48,881 nucleotides of DNA, from positions 1 through 48,881 of the forward strand of contig JBJOKE010000001.1 in assembly GCA_046046245.1 (NCBI GenBank), read 5' to 3'. Source of the stretch: UBA4615 sp046046245. Its GTDB lineage: Bacteria > Pseudomonadota > Gammaproteobacteria > Burkholderiales > Burkholderiaceae_E. The notes beneath the pieces are model-generated. The model was not told the DNA's origin, did not search any database, and was given only the letters and a program-made list of their open reading frames with translations. Made by a program: the position numbers and the translations under genes. This document shows positions 8,088 through 16,473 of the stretch, piece by piece. The stretch's first letter is position 1. Every line of letters starts with the position of its first letter.

Positions 8088-8849
8088 CTAGGCCGTCCGC
8101 GCGGCGACCAGCGCGACGACCCGGGCGGCGCCTGCGGCCTTCAGCGCGCGCGCCGCCTCGGCGAGCGTGCTGCCGCTGGTCATCACGTCGTCGACCACGC
8201 CGATCGACAGGCCCTCGACGCGGGCGTCGCAGGCGAAGCAGCCGGCGAGGTTGCCGCGGCGCGCGGCCAGGTCGAGCCCGGCCTGCGCCGGGGTGTCGCG
8301 GACGCGGCGCAACCCGCGCACGATCACCGGGCCGACGCCCCCGCGCGTGCCGAGCGCCGCACGCATCGCTCGCGCGATCTCGAGCGACTGGTTGAAGCCG
8401 CGCTCGGCGAGCCGGCGGCCGGTGAGCGGCACCGGCACGAGGCAGTCGAGCGGTGGCGCGGCGGGCTCGCCGGCCCAGCGCGCGGCGAGCAGTTCGCCGA
8501 GCGGGCGCGCGAGCGCGAGTTCGCGGCGGAACTTCAGCGCGGTCACGACACGGTCGAGCGGCGGCGCGTAGTCGGCCGCGGCCAGCGTCGCGTCGAGCGG
8601 CGCGGTCGCGTGGTCGCCGGCGCAGCCGGTGCAGGCCGGCGCGGGTCGATCGGTGGGCCGGCCGCAACGGGCACAGCGTGGACGCGCCGAGCCCGGCAGG
8701 TCGATCAGGCAGCCGACGCAGAACGCCGGGAAGGCGCGCGGGGGCAGCGCCTCGCCGCAGAGTGCGCAGCCGCGCGGGGCGACGTGGTCGAGCCAGCCGC
8801 CGACCCGGCGGCCGAGCGATCTCAGGGTCCCGTGCGCGACCGGGTGCAT
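8088..8849 (-). CDS. comF: ComF-family phosphoribosyltransferase-like protein
   Basis: A 253-residue ComF protein. It has N-terminal zinc-ribbon cysteines (CALCGEALP, CVGCLIDLPG, then CARCGRP and CTGC), a middle segment DCLVPVPLTGRRLAERGFNQS typical of ComF/GntX, and a PRPP-binding motif VVDDVMTSGSTLAEAARAL near the C-terminus. ComF proteins are linked to DNA uptake and reuse in transformable bacteria. It diverges from the BioC-like gene. Confidence 0.93.
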   Translation of the reverse strand: MHPVAHGTLRSLGRRVGGWLDHVAPRGCALCGEALPPRAFPAFCVGCLIDLPGSARPRCARCGRPTDRPAPACTGCAGDHATAPLDATLAAADYAPPLDRVVTALKFRRELALARPLGELLAARWAGEPAAPPLDCLVPVPLTGRRLAERGFNQSLEIARAMRAALGTRGGVGPVIVRGLRRVRDTPAQAGLDLAARRGNLAGCFACDARVEGLSIGVVDDVMTSGSTLAEAARALKAAGAARVVALVAARTA

Positions 8850-8872
8850 CCAGTGAGGCTAGCGCGGACCCG

Positions 8873-8878
8873 TATACT
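8873..8878 (+). promoter_or_regulatory. Possible -10 element for the BioC-like gene
   Basis: TATACT matches the sigma-70 -10 consensus at five of six positions and lies 9 bp before the ATG at 8888, giving a leader of a few nucleotides at most. No good -35 or ribosome site is seen. Confidence 0.4.
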
Positions 8879-8887
8879 CGACCGACG

Positions 8888-9817
8888 ATGGCCGAGCCTT
8901 CCGACCTAGACCGGAGGTCGGTGCGACGACAGTTCGACCGCCGCGCCGCCTCACCCGATCCCGCCGACTGGCTGCTGCGCGAGGTCGAGCGCCGGATGAT
9001 CGAGCGGCTCGAGCTGGTGAAGCTCGAGCCGGCGCGGGTGCTCGACGTCGGCTGCGGGCTCGGCGATGGGGTTCGCCGGCTGCGGGGCCGCTGGCCCAGG
9101 GCACGGGTGCTGGGCGTCGACCTGTCGCCGCGCCGTGCCGCCGCGGCCGCCGCGCTCGACCGGCCCGGCCCGGGCGCCTGGACGCAGGGTCTCGTGCGGC
9201 GCCTGACGGGCCGCGGCGACGCGCTGCCGGCCGGCCCGCTGGGCCACTACGTCGCCGCCGACGCCCATGCGCTGCCCGTCGCCTCGGACAGCGTCGACCT
9301 CGTCTGGTCGAATCTCGCATTCCACTGGTTCGACGACGTGCCCGCCGCCATCGCGGAGTGGTACCGGGTGCTGCGCCCCGGCGGCCTGCTGATGTTCAGC
9401 GCGTTCGGCGTCGACACGCTGGCCGAGCTGCGCGCGGCCGGACTGCACACTCCTGCGCTGCCCGACCTGCACGACGTCGGCGACGCGCTGGTGGAGGCGG
9501 GCTTCGCGGAGCCGGTGATGGACGGCGAGCGGCTGTCGGTCACCTGGACCGATCCGCTGAAGCTGCTCGCCGACCTTCGCGCACTCGGCGGCGACGCGCG
9601 TCGCCGCCGTCCCCGCGGCCTCGCGACCCGCGCGCAGCGCGATCGCGCGCTCGCCGGCGCCTGCGAGCGCCTGCGGGGCGTCGACCCCTCGGCGCCGATG
9701 GGGGTGGGCTTCGAGCTGGTCTACGGGCACGCATGGGTCGGGCCGCGCAAGAAGCGCGCCGACGGCTGGGCACCGATCGAGTTCCGCGCGTCTCGATCCG
9801 GCGGCGGCGCCCGCTGA
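8888..9817 (+). CDS. bioC: BioC-like SAM-dependent methyltransferase (malonyl-ACP O-methyltransferase)
   Basis: A 309-residue class I methyltransferase. The N-terminus SVRRQFDRRAASPDPADWLLREVERRM and the SAM motif LDVGCGLGDG, followed by LVWSNLAFHWFDDVPAAIAE and RVLRPGGLLMFSAFG, match BioC. BioC methylates malonyl-ACP to start pimelate synthesis for biotin. No other biotin gene is nearby, so the name rests on similarity only. An insertion around 80-120 (RRAAAAAALD... LTGRGDALPAG) is Burkholderiales-like. The C-terminus is basic. Confidence 0.75.
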   Translation: MAEPSDLDRRSVRRQFDRRAASPDPADWLLREVERRMIERLELVKLEPARVLDVGCGLGDGVRRLRGRWPRARVLGVDLSPRRAAAAAALDRPGPGAWTQGLVRRLTGRGDALPAGPLGHYVAADAHALPVASDSVDLVWSNLAFHWFDDVPAAIAEWYRVLRPGGLLMFSAFGVDTLAELRAAGLHTPALPDLHDVGDALVEAGFAEPVMDGERLSVTWTDPLKLLADLRALGGDARRRRPRGLATRAQRDRALAGACERLRGVDPSAPMGVGFELVYGHAWVGPRKKRADGWAPIEFRASRSGGGAR

Positions 9818-9881
9818 GCGTCGGGCGCTGCAACTTTCTGCCCGCCGGCAGCGTCAGGGGCGAGGCGAGTCGGTGCTCGGC

Positions 9882-9911
9882 TTGCTGGCCCCTTTGCCGC
9901 AAGCCTATAAT
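9882..9911 (+). promoter_or_regulatory. Probable promoter of the cytochrome oxidase operon
   Basis: A perfect TATAAT -10 lies at 9906-9911, with a weak TTGCTG -35 at 9882-9887 (18-bp spacer). Transcription would start near 9918, about 20 nt before the first gene (DUF2244). It is the best -10 match in the window. Confidence 0.6.
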
Positions 9912-9938
9912 CCCGCGTTGCGCCGGACGTACTGATGC

Positions 9939-10427
9939 ATGTCATTCCCGATGCAGCACCCGTGGATCCATGTCGCGTCCGCCCAGCAGCAGGAGTGGCT
10001 GCTGAAGCGCAACTGCTCGCTGGCCCCCCGGCAGCTCGCGGCGATCTTCGGAGCGCTCGCGGCCGTCTCGCTGTCGATCGCCGCGGTGTTCGCGACGAGG
10101 GGAGCCTGGTTGGTGCTGCCGTTCGCCTGCATCGAGGTGCTTGCGCTCGGAGCGGCGTTCGTGGTCTATGCCCGTCATGCGGCGGACTACGAACGCATCG
10201 TGTTGTGCCGCGACTGCCTGCTGGTCGAGACATGCAGGGGAGATCGGTTGCGGCGAGAGCAGTGTGCGCCCGCGTGGACGAGGGTCGAGTACTCCGGCAC
10301 GCGGCGTGAATTGATCGGCCTGGTCGTGGCCGGGAGGCGGATCGAAGTGGGGCGTTACGTCCCCGAATCCGAGAGACGCGACCTCGCCGCACAGCTGCGC
10401 GTGCGGCTGCAGGACATTCGAAGTTGA
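9939..10427 (+). CDS. DUF2244 membrane protein of the cox cluster
   Basis: A 162-residue protein with two adjacent membrane segments (about 34-52 and 57-76), then a basic soluble domain ending in VEVGRYVPESERRDLA-like sequence, as in DUF2244 proteins. The family is commonly found directly upstream of coxB in Burkholderiales; the function is unknown. It ends 14 bp before the coxB start and shares the putative operon promoter. Confidence 0.85.
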   Translation: MSFPMQHPWIHVASAQQQEWLLKRNCSLAPRQLAAIFGALAAVSLSIAAVFATRGAWLVLPFACIEVLALGAAFVVYARHAADYERIVLCRDCLLVETCRGDRLRREQCAPAWTRVEYSGTRRELIGLVVAGRRIEVGRYVPESERRDLAAQLRVRLQDIRS

Positions 10428-10441
10428 TCTTTGGTGAGAGC

Positions 10442-11620
10442 ATGGGACGGCACAAGACGAAAGACGGGGCAGGGGCGATGGTTCGATCGATGACGGCCGC
10501 GACGGCGGCGCTGTCGGCGGGCGCGGCCTGGGCGGTCAACGACATGCCCGGCGGACCCGGGGTCAACCAGCTGAACCTCACGCAGGGCGTGACCCGGATC
10601 GCCGCCGACCAGTGGTGGATCCACAACGTGCTGCTGATCACCTGCCTGGTGATCTTCGTCGCCGTCTTCGGGGTGATGTTCTATTCGCTGTGGGCGCACC
10701 GGAAGTCCCGCGGCGCGAAGTCCGCTGACTTCCACGAGTCCACCGCCGTCGAGATCGCCTGGACGATCGTCCCGTTCCTGATCGTCGTGGGCCTGGCCAT
10801 TCCGGCCACCCGGATGGTCGTCGAGCAGAAGGACACCTCGCAGGCCGACCTCACCATCAAGGCCACCGGCTACCAGTGGAAGTGGGGCTACGAGTACATG
10901 AAGGGCGAGGGGGCGGGCATCACCTTCCTGTCCACGCTCGCCACGCCGCGCGCCCAGATCGAGGGCAAGGAGCCGAAGAGCGAGACCTACCTGATGGAGG
11001 TCGACAACCCCCTGGTGGTACCGGTCGGTCAGAAGGTCCGGATCGTGACCACCGCGAACGACGTGATCCACGCGTGGATGGTGCCGGCGCTGGGCGTCAA
11101 GCAGGACGCGATTCCCGGCTTCGTCCGCGACACCTGGTTCCGCGCGGAGAAGACCGGCACGTTCCGCGGCAACTGCGCCGAGCTCTGCGGCAAGGACCAC
11201 GCGTTCATGCCGATCGTCGTCGAGGTCAAGTCCCAGGAGGACTACAAGGCCTGGGCCGCCGGCAAGAAGAAGGAGATGCTCGCCAAGGCCGATGATCCGA
11301 CCAAGGAATGGGCGCTCGCCGACCTGAACGACCGCGGCGCCAAGGTCTATGCGGCCAACTGCGTCGCCTGCCACCAGGCCACCGGAAAGGGCGTGCCGGG
11401 CGCGTTCCCCGCGCTCGAGGGCTCCAAGCTCGTGCTGGGCAAGCAGGATGACCAGATCGCGATCCTGCTGAACGGCAAGCAGGGGACGGCGATGGCCTCC
11501 TTCAAGCAGCTGTCGGACGTCGAGCTGGCCGCGGTCGCCACCTACACGCGCAACGCGTGGGGCAACAAGGCCGAGGACACCATCGTCCAACCCAAGGACT
11601 TCACCGCGGCGCGCAAGTGA
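10442..11620 (+). CDS. coxB: Cytochrome c oxidase subunit II with C-terminal cytochrome c domain
   Basis: A 392-residue subunit II of aa3-type cytochrome c oxidase, which passes electrons from cytochrome c to subunit I in the inner membrane. It has a signal peptide, two membrane helices (about 63-83 and 103-123), and a periplasmic cupredoxin with CuA ligands H210, C245, C249, H253 and M256 (CAELCGKDHAFM). A fused mono-haem cytochrome c domain carries CVACH (307-311) and a later Met. The start at 10442 has GGTGAGAG just upstream; a TTG at 10424 also opens the frame but overlaps the previous gene. It is followed by coxA after 49 bp. Confidence 0.97.
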   Translation: MGRHKTKDGAGAMVRSMTAATAALSAGAAWAVNDMPGGPGVNQLNLTQGVTRIAADQWWIHNVLLITCLVIFVAVFGVMFYSLWAHRKSRGAKSADFHESTAVEIAWTIVPFLIVVGLAIPATRMVVEQKDTSQADLTIKATGYQWKWGYEYMKGEGAGITFLSTLATPRAQIEGKEPKSETYLMEVDNPLVVPVGQKVRIVTTANDVIHAWMVPALGVKQDAIPGFVRDTWFRAEKTGTFRGNCAELCGKDHAFMPIVVEVKSQEDYKAWAAGKKKEMLAKADDPTKEWALADLNDRGAKVYAANCVACHQATGKGVPGAFPALEGSKLVLGKQDDQIAILLNGKQGTAMASFKQLSDVELAAVATYTRNAWGNKAEDTIVQPKDFTAARK

Positions 11621-11669
11621 CGCGCGTCGGCGAAGCAGAGCATTCAGGGATCGAGATCGGGAGCAGTCG

Positions 11670-13256
11670 ATGAGCGCAGTTCTGGACCATCACGCCGGGC
11701 ACGACGACCACGCGCACGACCATCCGACCGGATGGCGTCGGTGGCTGTACGCAACCAACCACAAGGACATCGGCACGCTGTACCTCTGGTTCAGCTTCGT
11801 CATGCTGCTGTCGGGCGGCGTGCTCGCGCTGACCATCCGGCTGGAGCTGTTCCAGCCGGGCCTGCAGTACGTTCAGCCGGAGTTCTTCAACCAGCTGACC
11901 ACGCTGCACGGCCTCATCATGGTGTTCGGCGCGATCATGCCGGCGTTCGTGGGCTTCGCGAACTGGCAGATCCCGCTGATGATCGGCGCGAGCGACATGG
12001 CGTTCGCCCGGATGAACAACTTCAGCTTCTGGCTGATGCCGCCGGCGGCGCTGCTGCTCGTCGGGTCGTTCTTCGTTCCGGGTGGCGCCACCGCCGCGGG
12101 CTGGACGCTCTACGCGCCGCTGTCGGTGCAGATGGGCGTCGGCATGGACATGGCGATCTTCGCCGTGCACATCCTGGGCGCCTCGTCGATCATGGGCTCG
12201 ATCAACATCATCACGACGATCCTCAACATGCGGGCGCCGGGGATGACCCTGATGAAGATGCCGCTCTTCGTCTGGACCTGGCTGATCACCGCCTACCTGC
12301 TGATCGCCGTGATGCCGGTGCTCGCGGGCGCGATCACGATGGTGCTGACCGACCGTCACTTCGGCACCTCGTTCTTCAACGCGGCCGGCGGCGGTGATCC
12401 GGTGATGTACCAGCACATCTTCTGGTTCTTCGGGCACCCCGAGGTCTACATCATGATCCTGCCGGCGTTCGGGATCGTCAGCGAGATCATCCCGACGTTC
12501 TCGCGCAAGCGCCTGTTCGGCTACAGCTCGATGGTGTACGCGACCGCGTCGATCGCGATCCTGTCGTTCATCGTCTGGGCGCACCACATGTTCACGACCG
12601 GCATGCCGGTCACCGGCCAGCTGTTCTTCATGTACGCGACGATGCTGATCGCGGTGCCGACCGGCGTGAAGATCTTCAACTGGGTGGCCACGATGTGGCG
12701 CGGCTCGATGACCTTCGAGACGCCGATGCTGTTCGCGGTCGGCTTCATCTGGGTGTTCACCATCGGCGGCCTGACCGGGATCATCCTGTCGGTCGCACCG
12801 CTCGACATCCAGCTGCACGACACCTACTACGTGGTGGCGCACTTCCACTACGTGCTGGTCGCGGGTTCGCTGTTCGCGCTGTTCGCCGGCACCTACTACT
12901 GGCTGCCGAAGTGGACCGGCCACATGTACAGCGAGAAGCTGGGCCAGTTCCACTTCTGGGCGTCGATGATCACCTTCAACGTCACCTTCTTCCCGATGCA
13001 CTTCCTCGGGCTGGCCGGCATGCCGCGTCGCTACGCCGACTATCCGATGCAGTTCGCCGACTTCAACATGGTCGCGTCGATCGGTGCGCTCGGCTTCGGC
13101 CTGTCGCAGCTGATCTTCCTGGCCTGCGTGCTGAAGTGCATCAAGGGCGGCGAGAAGGCGACCGCGAAGGTCTGGGACAACCCCGAGGGCCTGGAGTGGA
13201 CGCTGCCGTCGCCGGCGCCGTACCACTCGTTCGAGACCCCGCCCACGGTCAAGTGA
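11670..13256 (+). CDS. coxA: Cytochrome c oxidase subunit I
   Basis: A 528-residue haem-copper oxidase catalytic subunit. Ligands are all present: H80 (haem a), H256 with Y260 (cross-linked His-Tyr in WFFGHPEVYI), H305 and H306 (CuB), H391 (haem a3) and H393 (haem a). The Glu of GHPEVY and the K-channel Lys in TGVKIFNW make it an A-type oxidase. A His/Asp-rich N-terminal tail precedes the first helix, as is common in Burkholderiales. Confidence 0.98.
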   Translation: MSAVLDHHAGHDDHAHDHPTGWRRWLYATNHKDIGTLYLWFSFVMLLSGGVLALTIRLELFQPGLQYVQPEFFNQLTTLHGLIMVFGAIMPAFVGFANWQIPLMIGASDMAFARMNNFSFWLMPPAALLLVGSFFVPGGATAAGWTLYAPLSVQMGVGMDMAIFAVHILGASSIMGSINIITTILNMRAPGMTLMKMPLFVWTWLITAYLLIAVMPVLAGAITMVLTDRHFGTSFFNAAGGGDPVMYQHIFWFFGHPEVYIMILPAFGIVSEIIPTFSRKRLFGYSSMVYATASIAILSFIVWAHHMFTTGMPVTGQLFFMYATMLIAVPTGVKIFNWVATMWRGSMTFETPMLFAVGFIWVFTIGGLTGIILSVAPLDIQLHDTYYVVAHFHYVLVAGSLFALFAGTYYWLPKWTGHMYSEKLGQFHFWASMITFNVTFFPMHFLGLAGMPRRYADYPMQFADFNMVASIGALGFGLSQLIFLACVLKCIKGGEKATAKVWDNPEGLEWTLPSPAPYHSFETPPTVK

Positions 13257-13287
13257 CCGACCGGCACCGCCACCCTGCCGCACGAGC

Positions 13288-13410
13288 ATGACCGACGACC
13301 CGACCAAGGCCCCGCGCAAGCCCGCGAACCTGCGGACCGCGCTGATCCTGCTGTCGGTCGCGGTCATGTTCTTCGCCGGCGTGATCGCCAAGCGGGTGTT
13401 CCTCGGATGA
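13288..13410 (+). CDS. Small cytochrome oxidase assembly peptide
   Basis: A 40-residue single-span membrane protein (MTDDPTKAPRKPANLRTALI... ending AKRVFLG) with one hydrophobic helix at about 18-34. Its stop overlaps the ctaG start as ATGA. Short proteins of this kind between coxA and ctaG are annotated in Burkholderiales as cytochrome oxidase small assembly protein. It is below the size that many gene finders report. Confidence 0.85.
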   Translation: MTDDPTKAPRKPANLRTALILLSVAVMFFAGVIAKRVFLG

Positions 13411-13997
13411 ACCGCGCCGAAGACGTGCGCGCCTCGCGCTTCAACCTGCAGACCCTCGCGAAGCTGGCGACGCTCGCCGTGCTGATGTTCGGCTTCGGCT
13501 TCGCGATGGTGCCGCTCTACAAGAAGATCTGCGAGATCACCGGCATCAACCTGCTGACCAAGGTCGACCCGGCCGCGGCCGAGTTCGCCCGCAACACGCA
13601 GGTCGACAGCTCCCGGACCGTCACCGTCGAGTTCGACGCGAACCACCATGGCCCGTGGCGCTTCAAGCCCGAGAAGGTGTCGGTCGACGTGCATCCCGGC
13701 GAGCTGGTGACCGTCGAGTACGAGCTGGTCAACACGCAATCGCGCGAGATGGTCGGCCAGGCCATCCCGAGCTATGCGCCGCGGGTGTCGGCCGAATACT
13801 TCCGCAAGCTCGAGTGCTTCTGCTTCAAGCAGCAGGCCCTCGAGGCCAACGCGACGAAGCGCTTCCCGGTCGTCTTCGTGGTCGACCCGAAGCTGCCGCC
13901 CGACGTCCGCACGATCACGCTGTCCTACACGTTCTTCGAGATCGGCGCGGGCGTGCAGCCGCAGACCGGCGTCGCCCGCGAGGAGCGCGGTGGATGA
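13407..13997 (+). CDS. ctaG: Cytochrome c oxidase assembly protein CtaG/Cox11 (CuB insertion)
   Basis: A 196-residue Cox11 homologue: one N-terminal membrane anchor (about 18-36) and a periplasmic immunoglobulin-like copper-binding domain with the CFCF motif (C137, C139). It delivers copper to the CuB site of CoxA. The start overlaps the preceding peptide gene and the stop overlaps the DUF2970 gene, both as ATGA, so the three are translationally coupled. Confidence 0.97.
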   Translation: MNRAEDVRASRFNLQTLAKLATLAVLMFGFGFAMVPLYKKICEITGINLLTKVDPAAAEFARNTQVDSSRTVTVEFDANHHGPWRFKPEKVSVDVHPGELVTVEYELVNTQSREMVGQAIPSYAPRVSAEYFRKLECFCFKQQALEANATKRFPVVFVVDPKLPPDVRTITLSYTFFEIGAGVQPQTGVAREERGG

Positions 13998-14203
13998 CGG
14001 CCGGCCACGACGAGCCGCCGCGCGCGACGCTGCTGCAGACGGTCAGGGCCGTCGGCGCGTCGTTCTTCGGCGTCCGCGGCGGACGTGCGCACGAAGACGA
14101 CATGAAACGGCTCAACCCGGTCGTCGTGATCGGGGTGGGCATCGGGATGGCCGCGGCCTTCGTCGCGACGCTGATCCTGATCGTCAGGGCGGTGGTGAAG
14201 TGA
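13994..14203 (+). CDS. DUF2970 small membrane protein
   Basis: A 69-residue protein with the DUF2970 layout: LLQTVRAVGASFFGVRGGRA, a charged link (HEDDMKRLNP), and one C-terminal helix (VVIGVGIGMAAAFVATLILI). The family sits between ctaG and coxC in betaproteobacteria; no function is established. The start ATG overlaps the ctaG stop. Confidence 0.9.
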   Translation: MTAGHDEPPRATLLQTVRAVGASFFGVRGGRAHEDDMKRLNPVVVIGVGIGMAAAFVATLILIVRAVVK

Positions 14204-14254
14204 TCCGCACCGACGCACACACCATTCGATGAGATCCGAGAGGGAGAACACACG

Positions 14255-15121
14255 ATGAGCGCAGGCGCGCATACCCCGGCACCGTACTACTTCATCCCGT
14301 CGCCGTCGCAGTGGCCGCTGGTCGGCTCGGTCGCGATGGCGTTCGCGGGGTTCGGTGCGGTCGGCACGGTCAACGGCGCGGCCTGGGGGCCGTGGTCGCT
14401 GCTGATCGGCTTCGCGATCCTGTTCTACATGATGTTCGGCTGGTTCGGCACGGTCGCGGGCGAGTCGGAGAAGGGGCTCTACAACGCGCGCGTCGACGCG
14501 TCGTTCCGCTGGTCGATGAGCTGGTTCATCTTCAGCGAGGTGATGTTCTTCGCGGCATTCTTCGGCACGCTGTTCTACGCGCGCTCGATCACGATGCCGT
14601 GGCTCGGCGACCTCGACCACAAGCAGTTCCTGTGGCCGGACTTCGGCGCCTCGTGGCCGAACCAGGGTCCGGCGGGCACCATCGAGTCGTTCCAGACGAT
14701 CGGCCCGTGGCCCATTCCGACCATCAACACCGCGCTGCTCCTGGCTTCGGGCGTGACGCTGACGATCGCGCACCATGCGCTGAAGGACAACAAGCGCGGC
14801 GCGACCGCATTCTGGCTCGCGGTCACCGTGCTGCTCGGCGCGATCTTCATGGGGTTCCAGGCCTTCGAGTATGCGCATGCGTACAAGGACCTGAACCTGA
14901 AGCTGTCGTCGGGCATCTTCGGCTCGACCTTCTTCATGCTGACCGGCTTCCACGGCTTCCATGTGACGATCGGCGCGATCATGCTGTTCGTCGTGCTGAT
15001 GCGGGTGCTGAAGGGCCACTTCACGCCCGAGAACCACTTCGCGTTCGAGGGCGCCGCATGGTACTGGCACTTCGTCGACGTGGTCTGGCTCGGCCTGTAC
15101 GTGATCGTCTACTGGCTGTGA
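14255..15121 (+). CDS. coxC: Cytochrome c oxidase subunit III
   Basis: A 288-residue seven-helix subunit III. Family motifs are WSMSWFIFSEVMFFAAFFG, FHGFHVTIGAIML and the C-terminal AAWYWHFVDVVWLGLYVIVY. It stabilises subunit I during turnover. A GAGAGGGAG ribosome site precedes the ATG. In related genomes the next genes are DUF2909 and SURF1; here an apparent terminator and polysaccharide genes follow instead. Confidence 0.97.
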   Translation: MSAGAHTPAPYYFIPSPSQWPLVGSVAMAFAGFGAVGTVNGAAWGPWSLLIGFAILFYMMFGWFGTVAGESEKGLYNARVDASFRWSMSWFIFSEVMFFAAFFGTLFYARSITMPWLGDLDHKQFLWPDFGASWPNQGPAGTIESFQTIGPWPIPTINTALLLASGVTLTIAHHALKDNKRGATAFWLAVTVLLGAIFMGFQAFEYAHAYKDLNLKLSSGIFGSTFFMLTGFHGFHVTIGAIMLFVVLMRVLKGHFTPENHFAFEGAAWYWHFVDVVWLGLYVIVYWL

Positions 15122-15163
15122 CGGACCGGGTCCGGCGGATGCCGGCCCGTGTCGTCGCCCTCG

Positions 15164-15189
15164 GGGCCGCCTCGTGCGGCCCTGTTCGT
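15164..15189 (+). terminator. Probable terminator after coxC
   Basis: GGGCCGC and GCGGCCC (15164-15170 and 15176-15182) form a 7-bp GC stem with a 5-nt loop, followed by TGTTCGTTT. It lies 43 bp past the coxC stop and would close the structural half of the cox operon. Confidence 0.55.
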
Positions 15190-15459
15190 TTCCGCGGCCC
15201 GCGCACCGGACGCGTGAGGCGTCCTCCTGCATCCGAACGGGCTGGACCGAGGCCGGGGCACCGCTGACACCGCGGCCGTCGCGGAGCATGATCGACGCGG
15301 GTGGTCCGGCCTCTCCACACCGTCGTCCCGCCGCCCCCGGTCCGACGGCCCCCCCCCTGATGGACGACCTCCGAGTCGATCCGGTGGCCCCAAGGTCACC
15401 ATGGTGTGACGAACTTCCACGATGAGGGGCGACTGTTGCGGGATAGTCGTACCCGAATC
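15190..15459. other. Intergenic junction between cox genes and EPS genes
   Basis: About 270 bp without a convincing gene. No transposase fragment, tRNA or clear target-site repeat is visible. A GAGGGG motif at 15424-15429 could serve an alternative TTG start (15436) of the next gene. The left edge of the inserted polysaccharide block must lie here. Confidence 0.4.
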
Positions 15460-16446
15460 ATGAGTCCACGCATCGTCTTCGCCGTCATGTCAGCCACCCA
15501 GCAGGGCGCCACGGTTGCCCAGCTGGCGGATGCGCTCGTGCCGCACACGGTGCTCATTCACCACGACTTCACGAAACGCAAGGACTTCCGCGTCGACCGC
15601 CCGAACGTCCGCTTCGTGCCCGACCCCACCGTGACAGGCTGGGGTTCGTGGGGCCTGAGCCGCGGCATCTTCCACACGATCGACCACGCGCTGCGCACGC
15701 TCGAGTTCGACTACCTGCACCTGCTCAGCCCGACCTGTCTGCCGATTCGCCCGATCGCCGAGCTGGAGGCGTTCGTCGCATCGAGCCCGGTCGACATCCA
15801 CGCCGACATGTTCGAGGTCGAGCGCGACGAGCAGACCCTGATGAACTTCGGTTGCCGCGCCTATGCGTACGGTGATTCGTTCAAGTACCGGGCACTCGGC
15901 CGCCTGCGCAAGCACTACTTCGGGCCGGACGCGATCCTCGAGCAGACCTGCTCGCTGTCGATGTGGCGCCGTACACCCGCCCGCGCGGCGCAGGGCCTCG
16001 ACCTCGTCGACCGGATCGCGCTCGGTGCGACCCATGCGGCTGCGCGCGGCTGGCTCGGCCACAACCCGTTCAGCCCGATGTTCCGCCCGATGATCGGCAG
16101 CCTCTGGATCGGGATGAACCGTCGTGTCTGCGAATACCTGATCCGGAGCCGCAACAGCGACCCCGTGAGCGGCTACTTCGCACACCTGAAGATCGTGGAC
16201 GAGATGCTGTTCCCGACCCTTCTGGCAAACTCGCCGTTCAAGGTCGGACCGGCGGTGCACGCGGTGAGCGACTTCGATCCCTTCGGCAGTCCCTACTGGA
16301 TCAAGGACGCCGACCTGGATCGGCTGTTCGCCACCGGTCGCTTCATCGCCCGCAAGTTTCCGGACGACCCGTCCGCTCCGGTCCGCCTGAGGGCCCTCGA
16401 GCGTGCCGGTGTCGCCCTCGGCACGACCGAGCCGATCTCGGCCTGA
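15460..16446 (+). CDS. GT14-like (core-2/I-branching) glycosyltransferase
   Basis: A 328-residue protein of the GT14/Branch beta-1,6-N-acetylglucosaminyltransferase fold. Visible features are IHHDF and VRFVPDPTVTGWGSWG near the N-terminus, FDYLHLLSPTCLPIRP (about 83-98), and a GSLWIGMNRRVCEYL strand followed by VDEMLFPTLL, where E248 matches the family catalytic base. It probably transfers a sugar to the exopolysaccharide. The ATG at 15460 is used; TTG 15436 (with a GAGGGG site) and GTG 15406 are alternatives. It is related to the tandem protein two genes downstream. Confidence 0.75.
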   Translation: MSPRIVFAVMSATQQGATVAQLADALVPHTVLIHHDFTKRKDFRVDRPNVRFVPDPTVTGWGSWGLSRGIFHTIDHALRTLEFDYLHLLSPTCLPIRPIAELEAFVASSPVDIHADMFEVERDEQTLMNFGCRAYAYGDSFKYRALGRLRKHYFGPDAILEQTCSLSMWRRTPARAAQGLDLVDRIALGATHAAARGWLGHNPFSPMFRPMIGSLWIGMNRRVCEYLIRSRNSDPVSGYFAHLKIVDEMLFPTLLANSPFKVGPAVHAVSDFDPFGSPYWIKDADLDRLFATGRFIARKFPDDPSAPVRLRALERAGVALGTTEPISA

Positions 16447-16473
16447 CTTCCCTTCGACCCCGAGGAACGTCCC

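Noticed and set aside
11688..11740. His/Asp-rich N-terminus of CoxA as a special metal-binding domain
   Set aside because: Similar tails occur in many Burkholderiales CoxA proteins, so it is not distinctive.
11601..13739. A 712-codon minus-strand frame over coxA
   Set aside because: It is fully antisense to coxA and ctaG, His/Arg/Glu-rich, with no recognisable domain.
15122..15459. Insertion sequence or tRNA as the target of the EPS insertion
   Set aside because: I looked for terminal inverted repeats, transposase fragments and tRNA-like ends on both strands and saw none.
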